A DNA stretch of 64,000 bases from Gonium pectorale (lineage: Eukaryota; Chlorophyta; Chlorophyceae; Chlamydomonadales; Volvocaceae): contig LSYV01000011.1 in the NCBI GenBank assembly GCA_001584585.1, forward strand, positions 1,862,230 through 1,926,229, in the 5' to 3' direction. The translations under genes were made by a program, and so were the position numbers. Of the stretch, positions 46,180-58,131 are shown one piece after another (the stretch's first letter is position 1; every line of letters starts with the position of its first letter). The notes under the pieces are model-generated. The model saw nothing but the letters and a program-made list of their open reading frames with translations. It made no database searches and was not told where the DNA came from.

Positions 46180-48388
46180 GCAGCCTTGTTGGCCCTGGGA
46201 ACAAGCCAGAGTGCATGTAGGGTAGACGATGTGCATACATCTAACTGCCACCAGATCCGGAGTTAATATTGCAAATTTGTGTTTGTCGGCATTCGCGCCG
46301 GCGACTTTATTATGGCGTTGGTTGTCGAGTTGTGTTTATTCTGGCGTGCATGGAGGCGCCGTTTGTTTGCGTGGTTGCAAGCTGGGCGGCAGCCCGTATT
46401 CCAAGACGCAGAACCCAGTCCCCGCTACACGCTGTTGCGGTTACGCCGTATTGGCGCAATGTGGTGGTGTCGAAGGCAGACAGGCGTCCCGTAGGCGCAT
46501 TAGGCGCTGCAGGAGTAGTGCAGACACAGCGCAGACAGAGGCATGACTGGGTTGCCGTTTTTAACCATACGCATTTGCAGTCAGCATGGGCAAGCGCAGA
46601 CAGCGCAGACGAGGAATGAGAAGATATCATAATTCTTTCACGGCTTGGGTTGATGGTGACATTGCCAATGTGCACGCCGTTCCCGCTGTGTCAAGGACTG
46701 CTTTTCCCATTCCGGATTTGCAACCGGAGCTGAAGAGCACTTTCCAGAGGCCACTCGTTGGCTCGTATTTCTTGTTGGGTGCCAGCATGGTGACGGCGTT
46801 GGGAGCGCAAGGCGCTTGTTATAGCCCAGTGCTTCATTCCGCACGGCGACTCAATACTAAGATTGTTAGGAGGGAGGCCTACGGATAGCGTGTGACTACG
46901 GCGCGTGCGAAAGGAGTGCACAAGTGCGGTAATGCATACGGCAATAGAGGAAAGTGGACACCGGGAAAGTGGAATCCGGGAGGACAAGTGGAATCCGGGC
47001 CATCTAGGTCTGACCTCTGGTTGGGCGCCAATGGCACTTCCAGCACACCCATGGATATCTGGGTACTTCTCAAATCCCTGGCTCGTTTGGGCATTCTTTT
47101 GCTCGGTTCAGGCCCATGCCCGCCGGGCTATGTAACATGGACTGCAGTCAGGGACGGCCCTAACTCGGCCGGCGTACCGTTCAGCGTGGGTACGACTTGG
47201 CTGTCACAGCGCCCCTTGCGTGGCCACCACAGGCCCGCATGTCATACCCGTTCAACTAATCATACAATGACGGTACGGCGTCATCACGGGACTAATCAAG
47301 CATACTCAAGCTCGACCATACCATACCAGCCAAACCGAGATGCAGCTATACACATTGCATATACGTAAATGCAGCTCCCTGTAAGAAGCTGCTGACGCAT
47401 CCCCAAGCCGAGACACTGCAGTGAAATGGCATACGTATGAGTGACGCGCCTGGACATGCCTGGTCCGCACCAACGCCTAGGTGGGTCTACCAACCCGTCC
47501 CGCACGGCGGCCGGCGACCGCACCGGCCATCCCGCACGACTGTCGTGGCTGCATCGCGCGAGGACCATGGTGTGGAAAGCATCACCACCCCTTAACTCGC
47601 ACCATTGGCAACCAAGCTGCACACATGACACGGCATCAGAATCGCAAACGGTATTTTCCTAGCAGCCCTCGCCCCTTCACTTCCCTTCACCAGAATGTTT
47701 GTGGATGGCCTTTGTCTTCCGTACTGCACTCTTCCGTACTGCTTCAACATGCATAGCGCAGTACAGCAGATACTGATCACAAACTAGGCTTGTATAACAG
47801 GTCAATATGTTTGACTGCAGGTCCAGCGCTTCGGTTACACTGTCGGGTCAACCGCCACGCTCCGACACGCATCTCCACTGCAAATCCGGGGCAGCATCGA
47901 TGCGAGTGCGACGGCGCTCCTACCCCGCTGCATGCCACACCAGGGCCCGGCTACCTAATGGCGCAGCCGACCCATCCGCAATCCGGCGCAGTCGGCAGGC
48001 TCATGCACACGACTCGACCGCAACAGCCAACAGGCAACAAGCGCATCAGCTCTAATATGAAGACAATCACATGAAGCCTGGCCGGTAGCCGAGGCGTGCA
48101 TAAAGGGCGCAGGGGCAGCCGTGCTAATGGCCCATACGCGCCGGTCAACAGCACCAACTCCGCAGATTGTCGCAAGCCGATGATGATTGAGGTTCACCGC
48201 TTGTGCCATGCGCCGCGCTCGCGCACAACCCCAACGCTTTCCGGCTGACCCTTAGGTCGTCGTCATTCCTGCCATAAGCTGCCCCCCGCGACCCTCCCCT
48301 TCAATGCACCCAGCAGCCAGCACCCTCACCGCTCGTCCTCCTTGCGGCCGCTGCCGCTGCACGCAATAACTGCGCCGCCCCACGCCTG
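46180..48388. other. Convergent intergenic region, lipase and F-box/LRR 3' ends
   Basis: No gene is recognised in 2.2 kb. TGTAA at 47131-47135 and 47390-47394 (plus strand) could end the lipase transcript, and TTACA at 47835-47839 could end the F-box/LRR transcript. A three-copy repeat lies at 46951-46999. A 100-codon ATG frame at 46586 has no support. Confidence 0.5.
46951..46999. repeat. Three-copy 15-bp repeat
   Basis: AAAGTGGACACCGGG (46951-46965), AAAGTGGAATCCGGG (46966-46980), then, after a five-base spacer, AAGTGGAATCCGGG (46986-46999). It is non-coding. Confidence 0.8.
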
Positions 48389-50823
48389 TCAGTCATTAAT
48401 TTGCAGGCAGACCATGCCGGGGGCCAGCCCCGCGCCGCCCAGCAGGCCCCTCACTCGGGCCAGCAGCGCCTGCGCCCGCTCGCGGACTCCCCGTCCACCA
48501 CCGCCACCACTGCTGCCACTTGTCCCACCGTCGCTGCTGCCGTCATCGCTATCCCGCGCCCAGCCCCTGTCGTCAGCGCCCTCATCCTTATCCATGTCCT
48601 CGCCATCCTCCTCGTACTCGCTGCCGTTCCCACCCTCATCGTCGCTGTCATACTCCTCTTCCTCCTCGTGGATGTGATGCTTCAGCACAACCTCCAGGCA
48701 GCGCGGAGCCGAGGCGGCGCACAGGCGCTTCAGCGCCCCCGCGACCACCTCCGGCGCCTGCCGCACCAACGTGCGCGCGCTCAGCTCCAGGCGCTGCAGG
48801 CGGGACAGGCTCCCCAGCAGCGGCAGCGCCTCCACGGGTAAGGACGGAGTGTGCTCCTCGAGGCACAGAGCCTGTGTGGGGTAATGCAAAATGTTGTTGG
48901 GGAAGGAACGCATTGCGGATAGGCGGCGTGGTAACCGCACATCTACCGGTTTGTGCAGTGCCTCGCATCCCACCGCAATATCCCACCCCATGACCCAGGA
49001 GCCATGACCCGCTCACATCACGTCCTCCCGACACCTGTCGTCCCTCACCTCGAGACTCTCCATCCCTGCAATGCAGCGCATCTCAGCCTCGCCGAGCAGG
49101 ATCCTGTTCAAGGTGAGGTTTGCGGGCCCCGCCTCCGCCAGCACCTCCAGCCACGGCATGTGCCCGCGCGGCGGCGCCGCCAGCCCCGCCACCCCGCCAC
49201 CAGCCCGCAGCGCCTCTGGCGCGGGCGGCCGCAACAGCAGGTCACAATACAGTACTTCCACTGTGCACCCCTCGAAGCCCCCTGCCAGGCCTCGCACCGC
49301 CTTCGAGCCGCGCCGCGCCAAGTGCGTTTTGCGGGCCCTCGCCATGAGCCGCAGGGCGCTGGTCAGCGCGCGCTCCATGGCGGGCAGCAGCCGACCGTCC
49401 AGGTCGGTGTGGACTCCGGGAAGCAGCTCGATGTCAATGTGGTCCTCGCCAAACTCGACCCAGCGCAGGCAGTCGGGCAGCTGCAGGCAGCCCAGCACCC
49501 CGATGTCGACAGAACCACCGTGGAGGTGCAAGCTGCACAGGCGTGGAGGCAGCGGCCACACGAGCGGCCCCACCAGCGGCTCCGGGGAGGGCCTAGCAGC
49601 CTGCCGACGGTCAGGCCCGCGGGGCTTCTCGGCCGTAAGGCCGGCGGAGAGGTGGGTGAGGGCGGTCAGGTGTTCCATGCCGCCGACGTCGAGATCTGCA
49701 ATCACGACCTCCAGGCTCTGCAGGTTGACGAGGCAGGTGAAGAGGGACGGCTGCAGGCTCCCGCCGCACCCGACAACGCGGTCTAGGAGAAGACTCGTGA
49801 GGCCCGACAGGTATGGCAGCACGAATGACAGCTCCTTGTACGGCACGTTCGTCAGCGCTAGGGACTGAAGGCCGGTCATGCGCGACAGGGGGCTCAAGCT
49901 GCAGTCTGGGGATGGCGGCGGCGGGGGAAAGCAGTACATGGACAAATCTGGGAGGTCGATGGTCAGGCTACGCAGTTGGGAGCAGCCGCACAGGGTGGCC
50001 AGAATGTCCGTGGAGGCGCAGCTGTCGAGGTCGATGCTTGTGAGGCAGGGCAGTAGGGGAGCCGCCGCGGCTGTGGCCTGGCCTGCTGCGTCGCTCTTGC
50101 CGCCCCCCTTGCCGCTGCGCTTGCGCTTGCTGGCCTCTCTCGCAGGGCTGCCAGCGCCCAGTAAGCACTTGAGGCCAGCTTTTACCACCCTCCCGTCCAG
50201 AGCACCAGGCCCAGTGAGGCGGAGGTGGGCGACGGACGGGAAGGCCGTGGCAATGCCGCGCGCTACTGATGCTGTGAGCAGCTCCGGGGGGTACAGCTCC
50301 AGGTGCCGTGTGCGGAGAGTGGCACTGGGCATCATGGAAAGCAGCTGAGTGACGTCCCGCAGCAGCTGCACACTGTTGGGAATGGGGGCGTAAAACCCAT
50401 TGAACGCGGCGTCGCAGTTGCTCCAAGAGCACAGGCTGCATGACCGAGCTTGTATGTAGAAGGCAAAGATACTCACAGGTGCCGCCGCTCTCGTTCCGGT
50501 CTCTCGCAGAGGCTAATGCTGAGGGTTTCAGGCTGGCAGCCACGCTCAAGGTATCGCTTCACCACTCCGAGCGCATCTTCGCTCCGTATGCATCTGTCAC
50601 TGTCAGTGTCAAACCTTGTAATACGAAGCTCCTGCACCAACGCATCGTGCGCGGACCGCGTGGACCTGCAGAGTCGCCTAAGGACACGTCGTTCGCCAGG
50701 GCTGAGATGCTGCAGTATCTGCTGCAGAAGATCGGTGCTGCTCAGCACTGCCAAGGCAGGAACACCTTCAAGGTTGACAACGGGCAACGGCGTGGCATCA
50801 GCCGTTTGTTTCATACTCATCAT
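48389..50823 (-). CDS. F-box/LRR-like protein with acidic C-terminal region
   Basis: Three exons: 50823-50477, 50435-49049 and 48871-48389; phases fit and give 738 residues. Residues about 28-70 look like an F-box (LSSTDLLQQILQHLSPGERR, then RRLCRSTRSAHDALV). The rest carries irregular leucine-rich repeats (LPCLTSIDLDSCAS, LRSLTIDLPDLS, GLQSLALTNVP, LTSLLLDRVVG, NLQSLEVVIADLDVGG, RLCSLHLHGGSVD). The last exon ends with an acidic tract (EEEEEYDSDDEGGNG and more). F-box/LRR proteins are substrate receptors of SCF ubiquitin ligases; LRR-only roles cannot be excluded because the F-box is divergent. Tandem ATG codons open the frame. Intron 1 is only 41 nt long, which is short but has clean GT and AG ends. 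Confidence 0.75.
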
Positions 50824-51544
50824 TTACATTATAATATGTATCCTATGAAGCTGTTGCCCTTTTTAAGTGTGCAAACTCGTTCCAGTTCCGTAACGTTCCG
50901 TACAGGCATGGGGGATTGGGGTGGACCTAGGGTTTACAATCTTCGGCTTCATCGCACAAGCAATCTGACTCTACACGGCATAAGTCGAGTGGCGTGAGGG
51001 AGGCCTGGCACCGGCAGGCCTTGCAGAGGTGCCACCACGCCACGGGAATCGTGGTTTACCAGACGGACCCAGTTGGAGCCACGTATGCACGAAACATGTC
51101 ACTACTGCGCCATTATCAGCCATCAGTTCCCGCCTGGGCTTTAACCGTATTCCATTACGTCCACCCTGGCCTCGGTCAAGGCACCCTCCTGTGGCCGGCG
51201 CTGACCCCCCCGATCTTTCATGGCATATTCGCCATCCAAACAATTGCAAGCTGCAGCTCCAATAATGGGCAAAGCCATAACGTGCACGTTCGGCAAACAG
51301 GACGGCTGTACAGGTTAGTGCAGCGAACAGGAGGGGTGCAATCTAATAGGTCTAATCCACCCAAACCACAGGGGGTGGGTCGGTCACGAATCCAAAGGGG
51401 GTTGTCCCATCCATTCGACTCCCAATCCGGCAATCCAGCAATCCCCACCCCGTGGACACGACGACCGTTTTGTAGTCCCCGTGACCGACCCCCAAACCTA
51501 ATCCACATCTATTTCATCCCTCCGAGCGAACCATTTATGCGAAT
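50824..51544. other. Upstream of F-box/LRR gene, flank of LINE copy 2
   Basis: This contains the promoter of the minus-strand F-box/LRR gene. No other coding frame is supported. A 12-bp perfect inverted repeat lies at 51377-51388 and 51480-51491, just before the LINE fragment. Confidence 0.45.
51377..51491. repeat. 12-bp perfect inverted repeat about 90 bp apart
   Basis: GGGTCGGTCACG at 51377-51388 is the exact reverse complement of CGTGACCGACCC at 51480-51491. The two arms enclose a 91-bp spacer. It may be the end pair of a short MITE-like element; I could not see a clear target-site duplication. Confidence 0.55.
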
Positions 51545-52385
51545 GGTTGTCGGAGCACGCTCTCCGCCCAGTACCGTGAGTTGGCGCAGAGGCCACTCCA
51601 GTACCACTGGGCTAAGCTCGTCCTGCGGTTTTGGAACAGGCTGGTGAAGCGCCCCGATACGCAGACGTGCAGACCTGCTTGTCCTGGGGTGACCGACTGC
51701 TGGAGTGCTGGTCAGCAGGGACGCTGCGCTTCCTTGCCGACGCCGGTGTTCAGGCCCCCGAGGGCCTTGTGGCTAGAGCGCAAGCAAACTTCTTTGCTTC
51801 GCTGGTGGCACCCGTTACCCTTTACCCTTTTTTTACCCGTTGGATCGCTTTGCCGACGGGCTTGACGGTGGCGGCTGCTCCAAGTGGCTGGGGCGCCCCA
51901 CGTTTTTCCCTAGCGGGGAGACGAGAGTCGAAGTATTCCGGTATGCCGGATCGATGGGTGACCCTGCCCATACTGCGACGGCGATGGTGCCCAGCCTGCA
52001 CCAAACGCTGTTGCGGTTTAGGCTACGATGCTGGGAACGGAAGTGAAACGGCCCAATGGACGAGCTCAGGCTGAGCGGACACACAAGGCGTGTGGCTACG
52101 CTACGGCTGTAGAGGATGGACTGCATGTGTTCTGCGAATACCCGTGTTACGAGCAGCTCCGGGACCAGCTGGGTGCCTTGGGTTTTAGGCATCGGGACTA
52201 CCATGACTATGATAGGCTCCGCCCGCTGCAGTGGGTGGAGGCAGTCTGGGAAACTTGACACGCCATACTTCGGCGTCAGGTGCTGAAGCGGGGTAGAGAC
52301 GGGGAACATTACCCGCTGCCCCATCCCATCACTCGCATTTCGCCCATGGCCCCCCGGCTTCGACGGACGTGTAACCTGTAAACCT
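51545..52385 (+). mobile_element. Non-LTR retrotransposon (LINE) 3' fragment, copy 2, decayed
   Basis: Same family as the fragment at 31031-31960 but in the opposite orientation and more damaged. Pieces in shifting frames include QRPLQYHWAKLVLRFWNRLV and LLECWSAGTLRFLADAGVQA. Further on are FPSGETRVEVFRYAGSMGDP, PSLHQTLLRFRLRCW, GLHVFCEYPCYEQLRDQL, and HAILRRQVLKRGRD after an in-frame stop. It ends in the shared tail GACGGACGTGTAACCTGTAA at about 52361-52381. At least two frameshifts and one stop break the reading frame, and the reverse transcriptase core is missing. Confidence 0.8.
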
Positions 52386-53249
52386 GACTGGCCTCGCTGA
52401 AGCATGCTTAGGAGCAGGCCGCGGACAGACTGCAGTCTGCAGAGGGATGCACTTGCAGCCTGTCCGGCACTCCGGGCGGATCTTGGCCATGGCGTTACAT
52501 ACCAGCCCCGTTACCAGCGCAACAGACCAGCGGGGGCCTGGCAACCCAGCGAAGAATCATCACAGCACGTGCCACAGTACGACCGCCCAGAGTCCTTTCT
52601 CACGTTCCTCTCTGCGACTTCCAGAGCCCTCAAACAAACGCGGCTCTTGATGAGCGCAGCGCTTCGTACCATCCTTCACAACCACCAGCCAAATGCGTCC
52701 GATTCTGACAAATAGAAACCGGGCTCGTTGGGCCTTCGCAAGCCCGGCAAGATACACTTGTGAAGGACAAACAAGACTTAACATACGACGTACCATACAA
52801 CCGCGCACCACCAAACGACGACGGGAGTCAAATGCGCCAGAGCAGTCCGCCTACACGGCTACCCCCACCACCCCGTTGCTCGAGTACGTCAAGCTACGCG
52901 AACCAGCCCGGGAGGCCTGCGCACCGGGTCGCGCGCAACGCTGTACGGCAGCCGGGGAGGGGGGTTTCATGCCACACAGCGCCACCTGCTCAGGCTACAG
53001 CGCAGTCCGAGAACCTGGTCTGGGGATTCCTCACTTTGTTCCGCGTAAGCCCCGATCCCCAACACCCGCATCTGCACTGTCCCACAACCTGACGGGCAGC
53101 CCTAGACTCTGCCCTAAAAACCCAGATCAGGCCAATCAACCGTCATTGTAAACAGCACAACCACGACACACGCAGCCCCGAGCGTTGGCGTTTTTCCCGC
53201 GAGCCATACCTACGGCATCCCGCACGCGCCCCGCTCATGAAGCCATCAC
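52386..53249. other. Nucleolin 3' flank
   Basis: No coding exon was recognised. TTACA at 52495-52499 (TGTAA on the minus strand) is a possible poly(A) signal for nucleolin, about 750 nt beyond its stop. Confidence 0.45.
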
Positions 53250-56200
53250 TCAATCGTCAAACGACATCTTCTTGCCGCTACCGGCGCCCGAGTCGATCCT
53301 CATGCCGCCACCGCGGCCACCCCGGCCGCCGCGGCCGCCGTCGCGGCCACCGAAGCCTCTCCCGCGGCCGCGACCGCCGTCACGCCCGCCAAAGCCCCGG
53401 CCGCCGCCACGCCCGCCGTCGCGCCCGCCAAAGCCGCCGCGCCCGCCGAAGCCCCGGCCGCCGCCGCGGCCACCGTCACGGCCGCCGAAGCCGCGGCCGC
53501 CGCCCCGACCGCCACCGTCACGCTTCTGGACGTTCGTGTCGACCTTAAGGTACCCGCCAGCGCACTCAGTGCCGTCCAGGTCGGCAGCGGCATTCTGGAG
53601 AAGGCAGGGCGGGGCCGACACGCATGCACCTCAGTCAGACCGCAAACGCAGGGCGGACAGAGTCGCCGAACAGATGGCAAGCAGGTAAGGGCGCAGTTCG
53701 ATTCCCCATTTCCGCCCATGCCAATGCCTGTGCGGAACGGCGCCATTCGAGACTGTTAAGGACCAACCTGCCACAGATGCCTCCTGCACAATGCATCACA
53801 ACACGCTCCGGCGCCAGGGGAATCCGCCCTCGCCATCCCTCACCTTGGCCTCCGTGCTGCCAAACTCGATGTAGGCGAAGCCCTTGAGGGTGCCGGCCTC
53901 GCGGTCCGACGGCAACCGGATGCTCTTGATCTCGCCGCAAGAGCCAAACGCCTCCTCTAGCGCGGAGCGGATCTCGTCCTCCGAGGCGTGGTTGGGGTCA
54001 AAGCCCTTGACGAAGACGGTGGTGCCGTCAGAGTCGCCGCCGCCGCCACCGCCGAAGCTCTCCCTGCAAGCGGGCAACGCACGTCGGGGTGTTGGGGTGT
54101 CGGGGGAGCGCCGTGAAGCAAGCAAACCGTATTGGCCTCCCCTTGACCGCCACAAACAGCTTACATCGCTTGTACGATAAGCGTAAACTAGTCGGACCGA
54201 AACCCTGAGCCCGCTGCTGCCCCGCCGCCCGCCAGCTCCCAGGCTGCCCACCTGGGCGCGCGCGGTGCCGCCACCTCCACCTTGACCTGGCGGCCGTCCA
54301 GCTCCTGGCCGGCCTTCTCCGTGGCCTTCTGCGCCTGGGCGGGCTCGGCGAACTCGACGTGGGCATAGCCCTTGGAGCGGCCAGTCGCCTGGTCGTAGCC
54401 GACGCGGACGCTAACCACCTGCATGCGTGCAGCAGCAAGGAAAGGGAGTCAGAGGGTGACAGTGTGGCGGGAGGCGGATGTGCAGAGGGCAGTTGGGAGC
54501 AGTGGTGCATGGGGGGAGGCGCGTCGTGCGTGCATGTCTGTGCAGGGGAGGCGGGTCTCCCGGGGGCCTCACGACGGGAGCGCCGCAGGGAAGGTGCCGG
54601 AAACAGCGTGACCGGCTTTCCTGGGACGCAAAAAGACGCGCGCCACGGAAAGAGTGCCGCTGTCCCTTCCCACCCAGCCGCTTGCAACCGTCCAGTCCGA
54701 ATCCTTGCGCCCAGCCGCAGCCCTCCCTCCCCAACTCATGGTTCCTTCTACCGTCCTCAACGGACCCTGGTCCGCACCTGGCCGCAGCCCTTGAAGAACT
54801 TCTTAATGGCCTCCTCGTCGGCGCCCCAGCTCAGGTTGCCCACGAACACGGTCGAGCTCTCGCCGGCGCCGCCGTTGGTTGCAGCGGCCTTGCCGTTAAC
54901 GTCGATGCGCTGCTTCTTCTGGGCGGGCGCAGGCTTCTCCTCCTCCTCCTCCTCCTCGTCCTCCTCCTCGTCATCGTCCGCCTTGCGCTTGCTGGCGGCG
55001 GCGGGCTTCTTGGCCTCCTCCATCTCCTCATCCTCGTCGTCGTCGTCCTCCTCGTCTGTGGGGCATCGGGTTCCAGCCAGGGTGTCAGGTGAACGATGCA
55101 TACGCTGTGAAATGGGTAACGCGTCCTGGGCCCGGACTTGATAGCTTTACCAGCACGCACAAACCGAAACAGGCAGCCGGGCGGACAGGAGAGCAACCAG
55201 AAGCGTGGAATTGAGGCATCCCTGCCGTTATTGCAGGCACGACCCGGATTTGAAGGCTGCGCATGACCCCCGCCCATCGATTGCACTTGCTTCGGTTTCC
55301 GACCTCCGTCCCCGTCCTTGTCGTTCACATGTCCAATAGGCTGGCCCCGTTTCCCTCTGTGACCACCCACCGTCGTCGCTGTCGTCGTCAGAGTCGGCCT
55401 TCTTCTTGGCGGCCGCGGCGGGGGCGGCCTTGGCCTTGGGGGCCTCCTCCTCGCTGTCATCGTCTGCAATGCGGTCAGCACAGGTGGTGGAGGAGCGTCG
55501 TACATGGCACATGAGGTAACTCTAGCCAGGTGCCAGGACGCGTACTTTCCGGGGCGTTTCCCTAGGACGAGCTAATGACGTGGCCATGTAAGACCCGCCA
55601 GGCTTGCCAGACCAGCTGGAACAAGGTATGTCCGCTCTTGGGATTGCGAGCTCCAAAACTACAAGTCCACCTATGGAGTATCCTGGTCATCATCACATTG
55701 CCCCGCTGTCTAAGAATTTGATTAGATGAGGTCGTACACGCGGCTAATGCCCCTACCCACCATCGTCGTCGTCGCTGTCGTCCTCATCCGACGACTCCTG
55801 GATGGGTTGGTAAGCGAACAGGGGTGATCAGACAGTGCGCAGGGAACCCGAAGCAGTTCCACACGGGGTGTAAGTTGGTTGCATCAGATCTGGACGCCAT
55901 GCGCGCTCCTTGCAGCGATGGAGGCGCCAACGGGGCCCTGGTGCAGGGCTCACCGGCAAGGCCACCCAAGCACACATGCCAGAGCCGAACCGACGCAGAT
56001 ATGGGCTCCCAATTAAATGGCAAATGTCTCCTACTGTGGTGGTCAATGCAGCCGTGGTTCGAACACGACAACACTTGAATTCACCCCGACGCGCGGCCCA
56101 CCTCCTTCTTGGCTGGCGCCTTCTTCGCCGCTGCGGGCGCCGCTGCCGGCTTGCCCTTCTTGGCGGGCGGCTCATCCTCGCTGTCGTCGTCATCACTGTC

Positions 56201-57723
56201 CTCCTCATCGCTGTCCGAGTCCTGCAAAACGTGTTGGGACACACCTAGCATTGCATTCCAGTGCGGTGGACAGCAAGACGTATGCGGCATGAGCGCTGCA
56301 ATTTTTCAAGTCGAAGCCCTGCAGGGCTGTGCTATGACCGCGCCAGCTGTTACCGAACATGCGCTGCGCCTACAACGTGCGCCCACATGGAGCCATCCGA
56401 CAAGACGGTGCGTAGCCCTCAAGGCTCGACTCCAGGCACACCTTCTTGGCAGCGGGCTTCTTGGCGGCCGGAGCAGCCGCCTTCGCCGGTGCCGGCTTGC
56501 CCTTCTTAGCGGGCGGCTCATCCTCGCTGTCGTCGTCGTCGTCGCTGTCCTCCTCGTCGCTGTCGTCGCTGTCGGCCGCGGCCTGGGGGAACAGACAGGC
56601 CGGCGTTTCGGCTCTTTACTAAGAACGGGCATATGTACAAAACCGAGCTACTGGCCTGTTGTATGAGTGGCTACATTGGCCTAACCAGGTACGCATGAAG
56701 CCGTCACGGAGGGCACCGCTGTTCCCACGTCTACCGGACCCTTCAGCACATGCCAGACACTGGTTCTTTGACTGCCAGACACAAAGTACGGGTAGCAAAT
56801 GGCCTTTATGCTATACACAGACTACACAGAGCCGCCTCGCAGTGGATTGATCCAGTTTGCAACTATAGGCCGTAAGCTGGCGGTGGACGTTCAAGGCTGC
56901 AACAGCTGGTGTAAAGGGGCAACCCTTTGGCGGGTTCAGGTGGACGGGCGCCCGCGCGTGGCGCGCTGTGTGCACCCGTACCTTGGCCTTAGCAGCAGCG
57001 GCAGCCGGCTTCGGCGGCTCCTCGTCACTGTCATCGTCGTCGTCGCTGTCGTCCGACTCTACCTTCTTAGCGGGCGCCTGTTCCGGGCGGCAGTGGAACC
57101 GTCAGCGCGGGCGGGCGTGTCGAAAGGCTGTGTGTTCCTCCCCGGAACGGTGGAAGAAACCGCAAACTGCATGAATGTGTAGCGCGTTTGCGGCCTAACT
57201 TTGCGAAACCCAACTAGGGCCTGGGCACTCAGATGGCGGCAAGCAACTGCATCGACAGTGCGACACCCGTATGTGCATATAGCAACCAGCCTTCAGGCTC
57301 CCAATATCATCAACCGATGTACAGACGTTGTGGTCAAGCTCGCTCATAGCTGCGCACCTTTGCGGGCGCCGCGCCCTTCTTCGCCGGGGCAGGTGCGTCG
57401 TCAGAGTCATCGGAGTCCTCCGACGACTCCTCGTCAGAGTCTGAAGGCTCGGGCACCTGTGGTAAGCCGCCGGGAGTCAAGCAAGCCGCCAAACATTTGC
57501 CGGCCGCCGGCACGGAACGCCGGTTCCAGCCGCCGAAACGCGCATGCTTTATACATATAAGATACGATATCACCTTCTTCTTCTCCAGCTTGGTCGCAGC
57601 CTGCTTGGCCTTCAGCTCCTTGCCAGACGCCTGTTCCCAAAAAGCGGCTGGTCAGAACCGGCGCCGCTCGTTCAGCTTGGCATAAAAAGTCAGTGTTCTG
57701 CCCACCTTAGCGGGCTTGCCCAT
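53250..57723 (-). CDS. Nucleolin-like nucleolar RNA-binding protein
   Basis: Twelve exons: 57723-57706, 57630-57574, 57456-57358, 57077-56982, 56582-56442, 56221-56102, 55797-55761, 55463-55371, 55055-54778, 54418-54252, 54063-53844 and 53594-53250; phases fit and give 556 residues. Residues 26-280 are acidic tracts of Asp/Ser/Glu alternating with Lys/Ala/Pro blocks, one per exon. RRM1 runs from VFVGNL (290-295, RNP2) to KGYAHVEF (329-336, RNP1); RRM2 from TTVFVKGF (383-390) to KGFAYIEF. The C-terminus is an RGG domain of Arg-Gly-Gly and Gly-Phe-Gly-Gly repeats, ending KKMSFDD. This order (acidic, RRMs, RGG) is that of nucleolin/NUC-L, which acts in rDNA chromatin and early pre-rRNA processing. 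The first coding exon is only 18 nt (MGKPAK). Confidence 0.93.
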
Positions 57724-58131
57724 GATTACGCGCTGTTGCGGCGACTCGGGGATGAAGTGATAGGTAAGATAAAAGTATGATAAGACAAGCTTGCTTGGAG
57801 CTGCGAGACCCCTAAAGTGAGAACTTATGGGCCGGCTTCGCTTTTGAGTAGTGCTCAAAGGTCGTTGTGGTTTCGTACGGCAATCGGTTGGTGGAATCGC
57901 CCGATAGCGCCGAGCCGCCAGCTCCAGAGCTGGATATGTCAATTACCGCGCGTTGTAGTGCACTTATATTGCCCATTTAGGGCACAATCGCGCTCTGCTG
58001 CTTCTCCACACTGGCTTGCCTAGCCAGCCAGTTGAACCCTGATCTTCACGCAGTGTACGCGCGCCTTTGCAACCAGAGCACTGCTGTGATTCTCAGACTC
58101 GGCTGACCGCGAACACACGTCAGCGAATATC
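57724..58131. promoter_or_regulatory. Divergent promoter between nucleolin and gamma-glutamyl hydrolase
   Basis: 408 bp separate the two start codons and must hold both promoters. It is less GC-rich next to the nucleolin start. No specific factor site is claimed. Confidence 0.5.

Noticed and set aside
46586..46888. 100-codon plus-strand frame starting at a real ATG
   Set aside because: It lies in an AT-richer intergenic region, has no recognised domain, no splice pattern and no poly(A) site nearby that I could trust.
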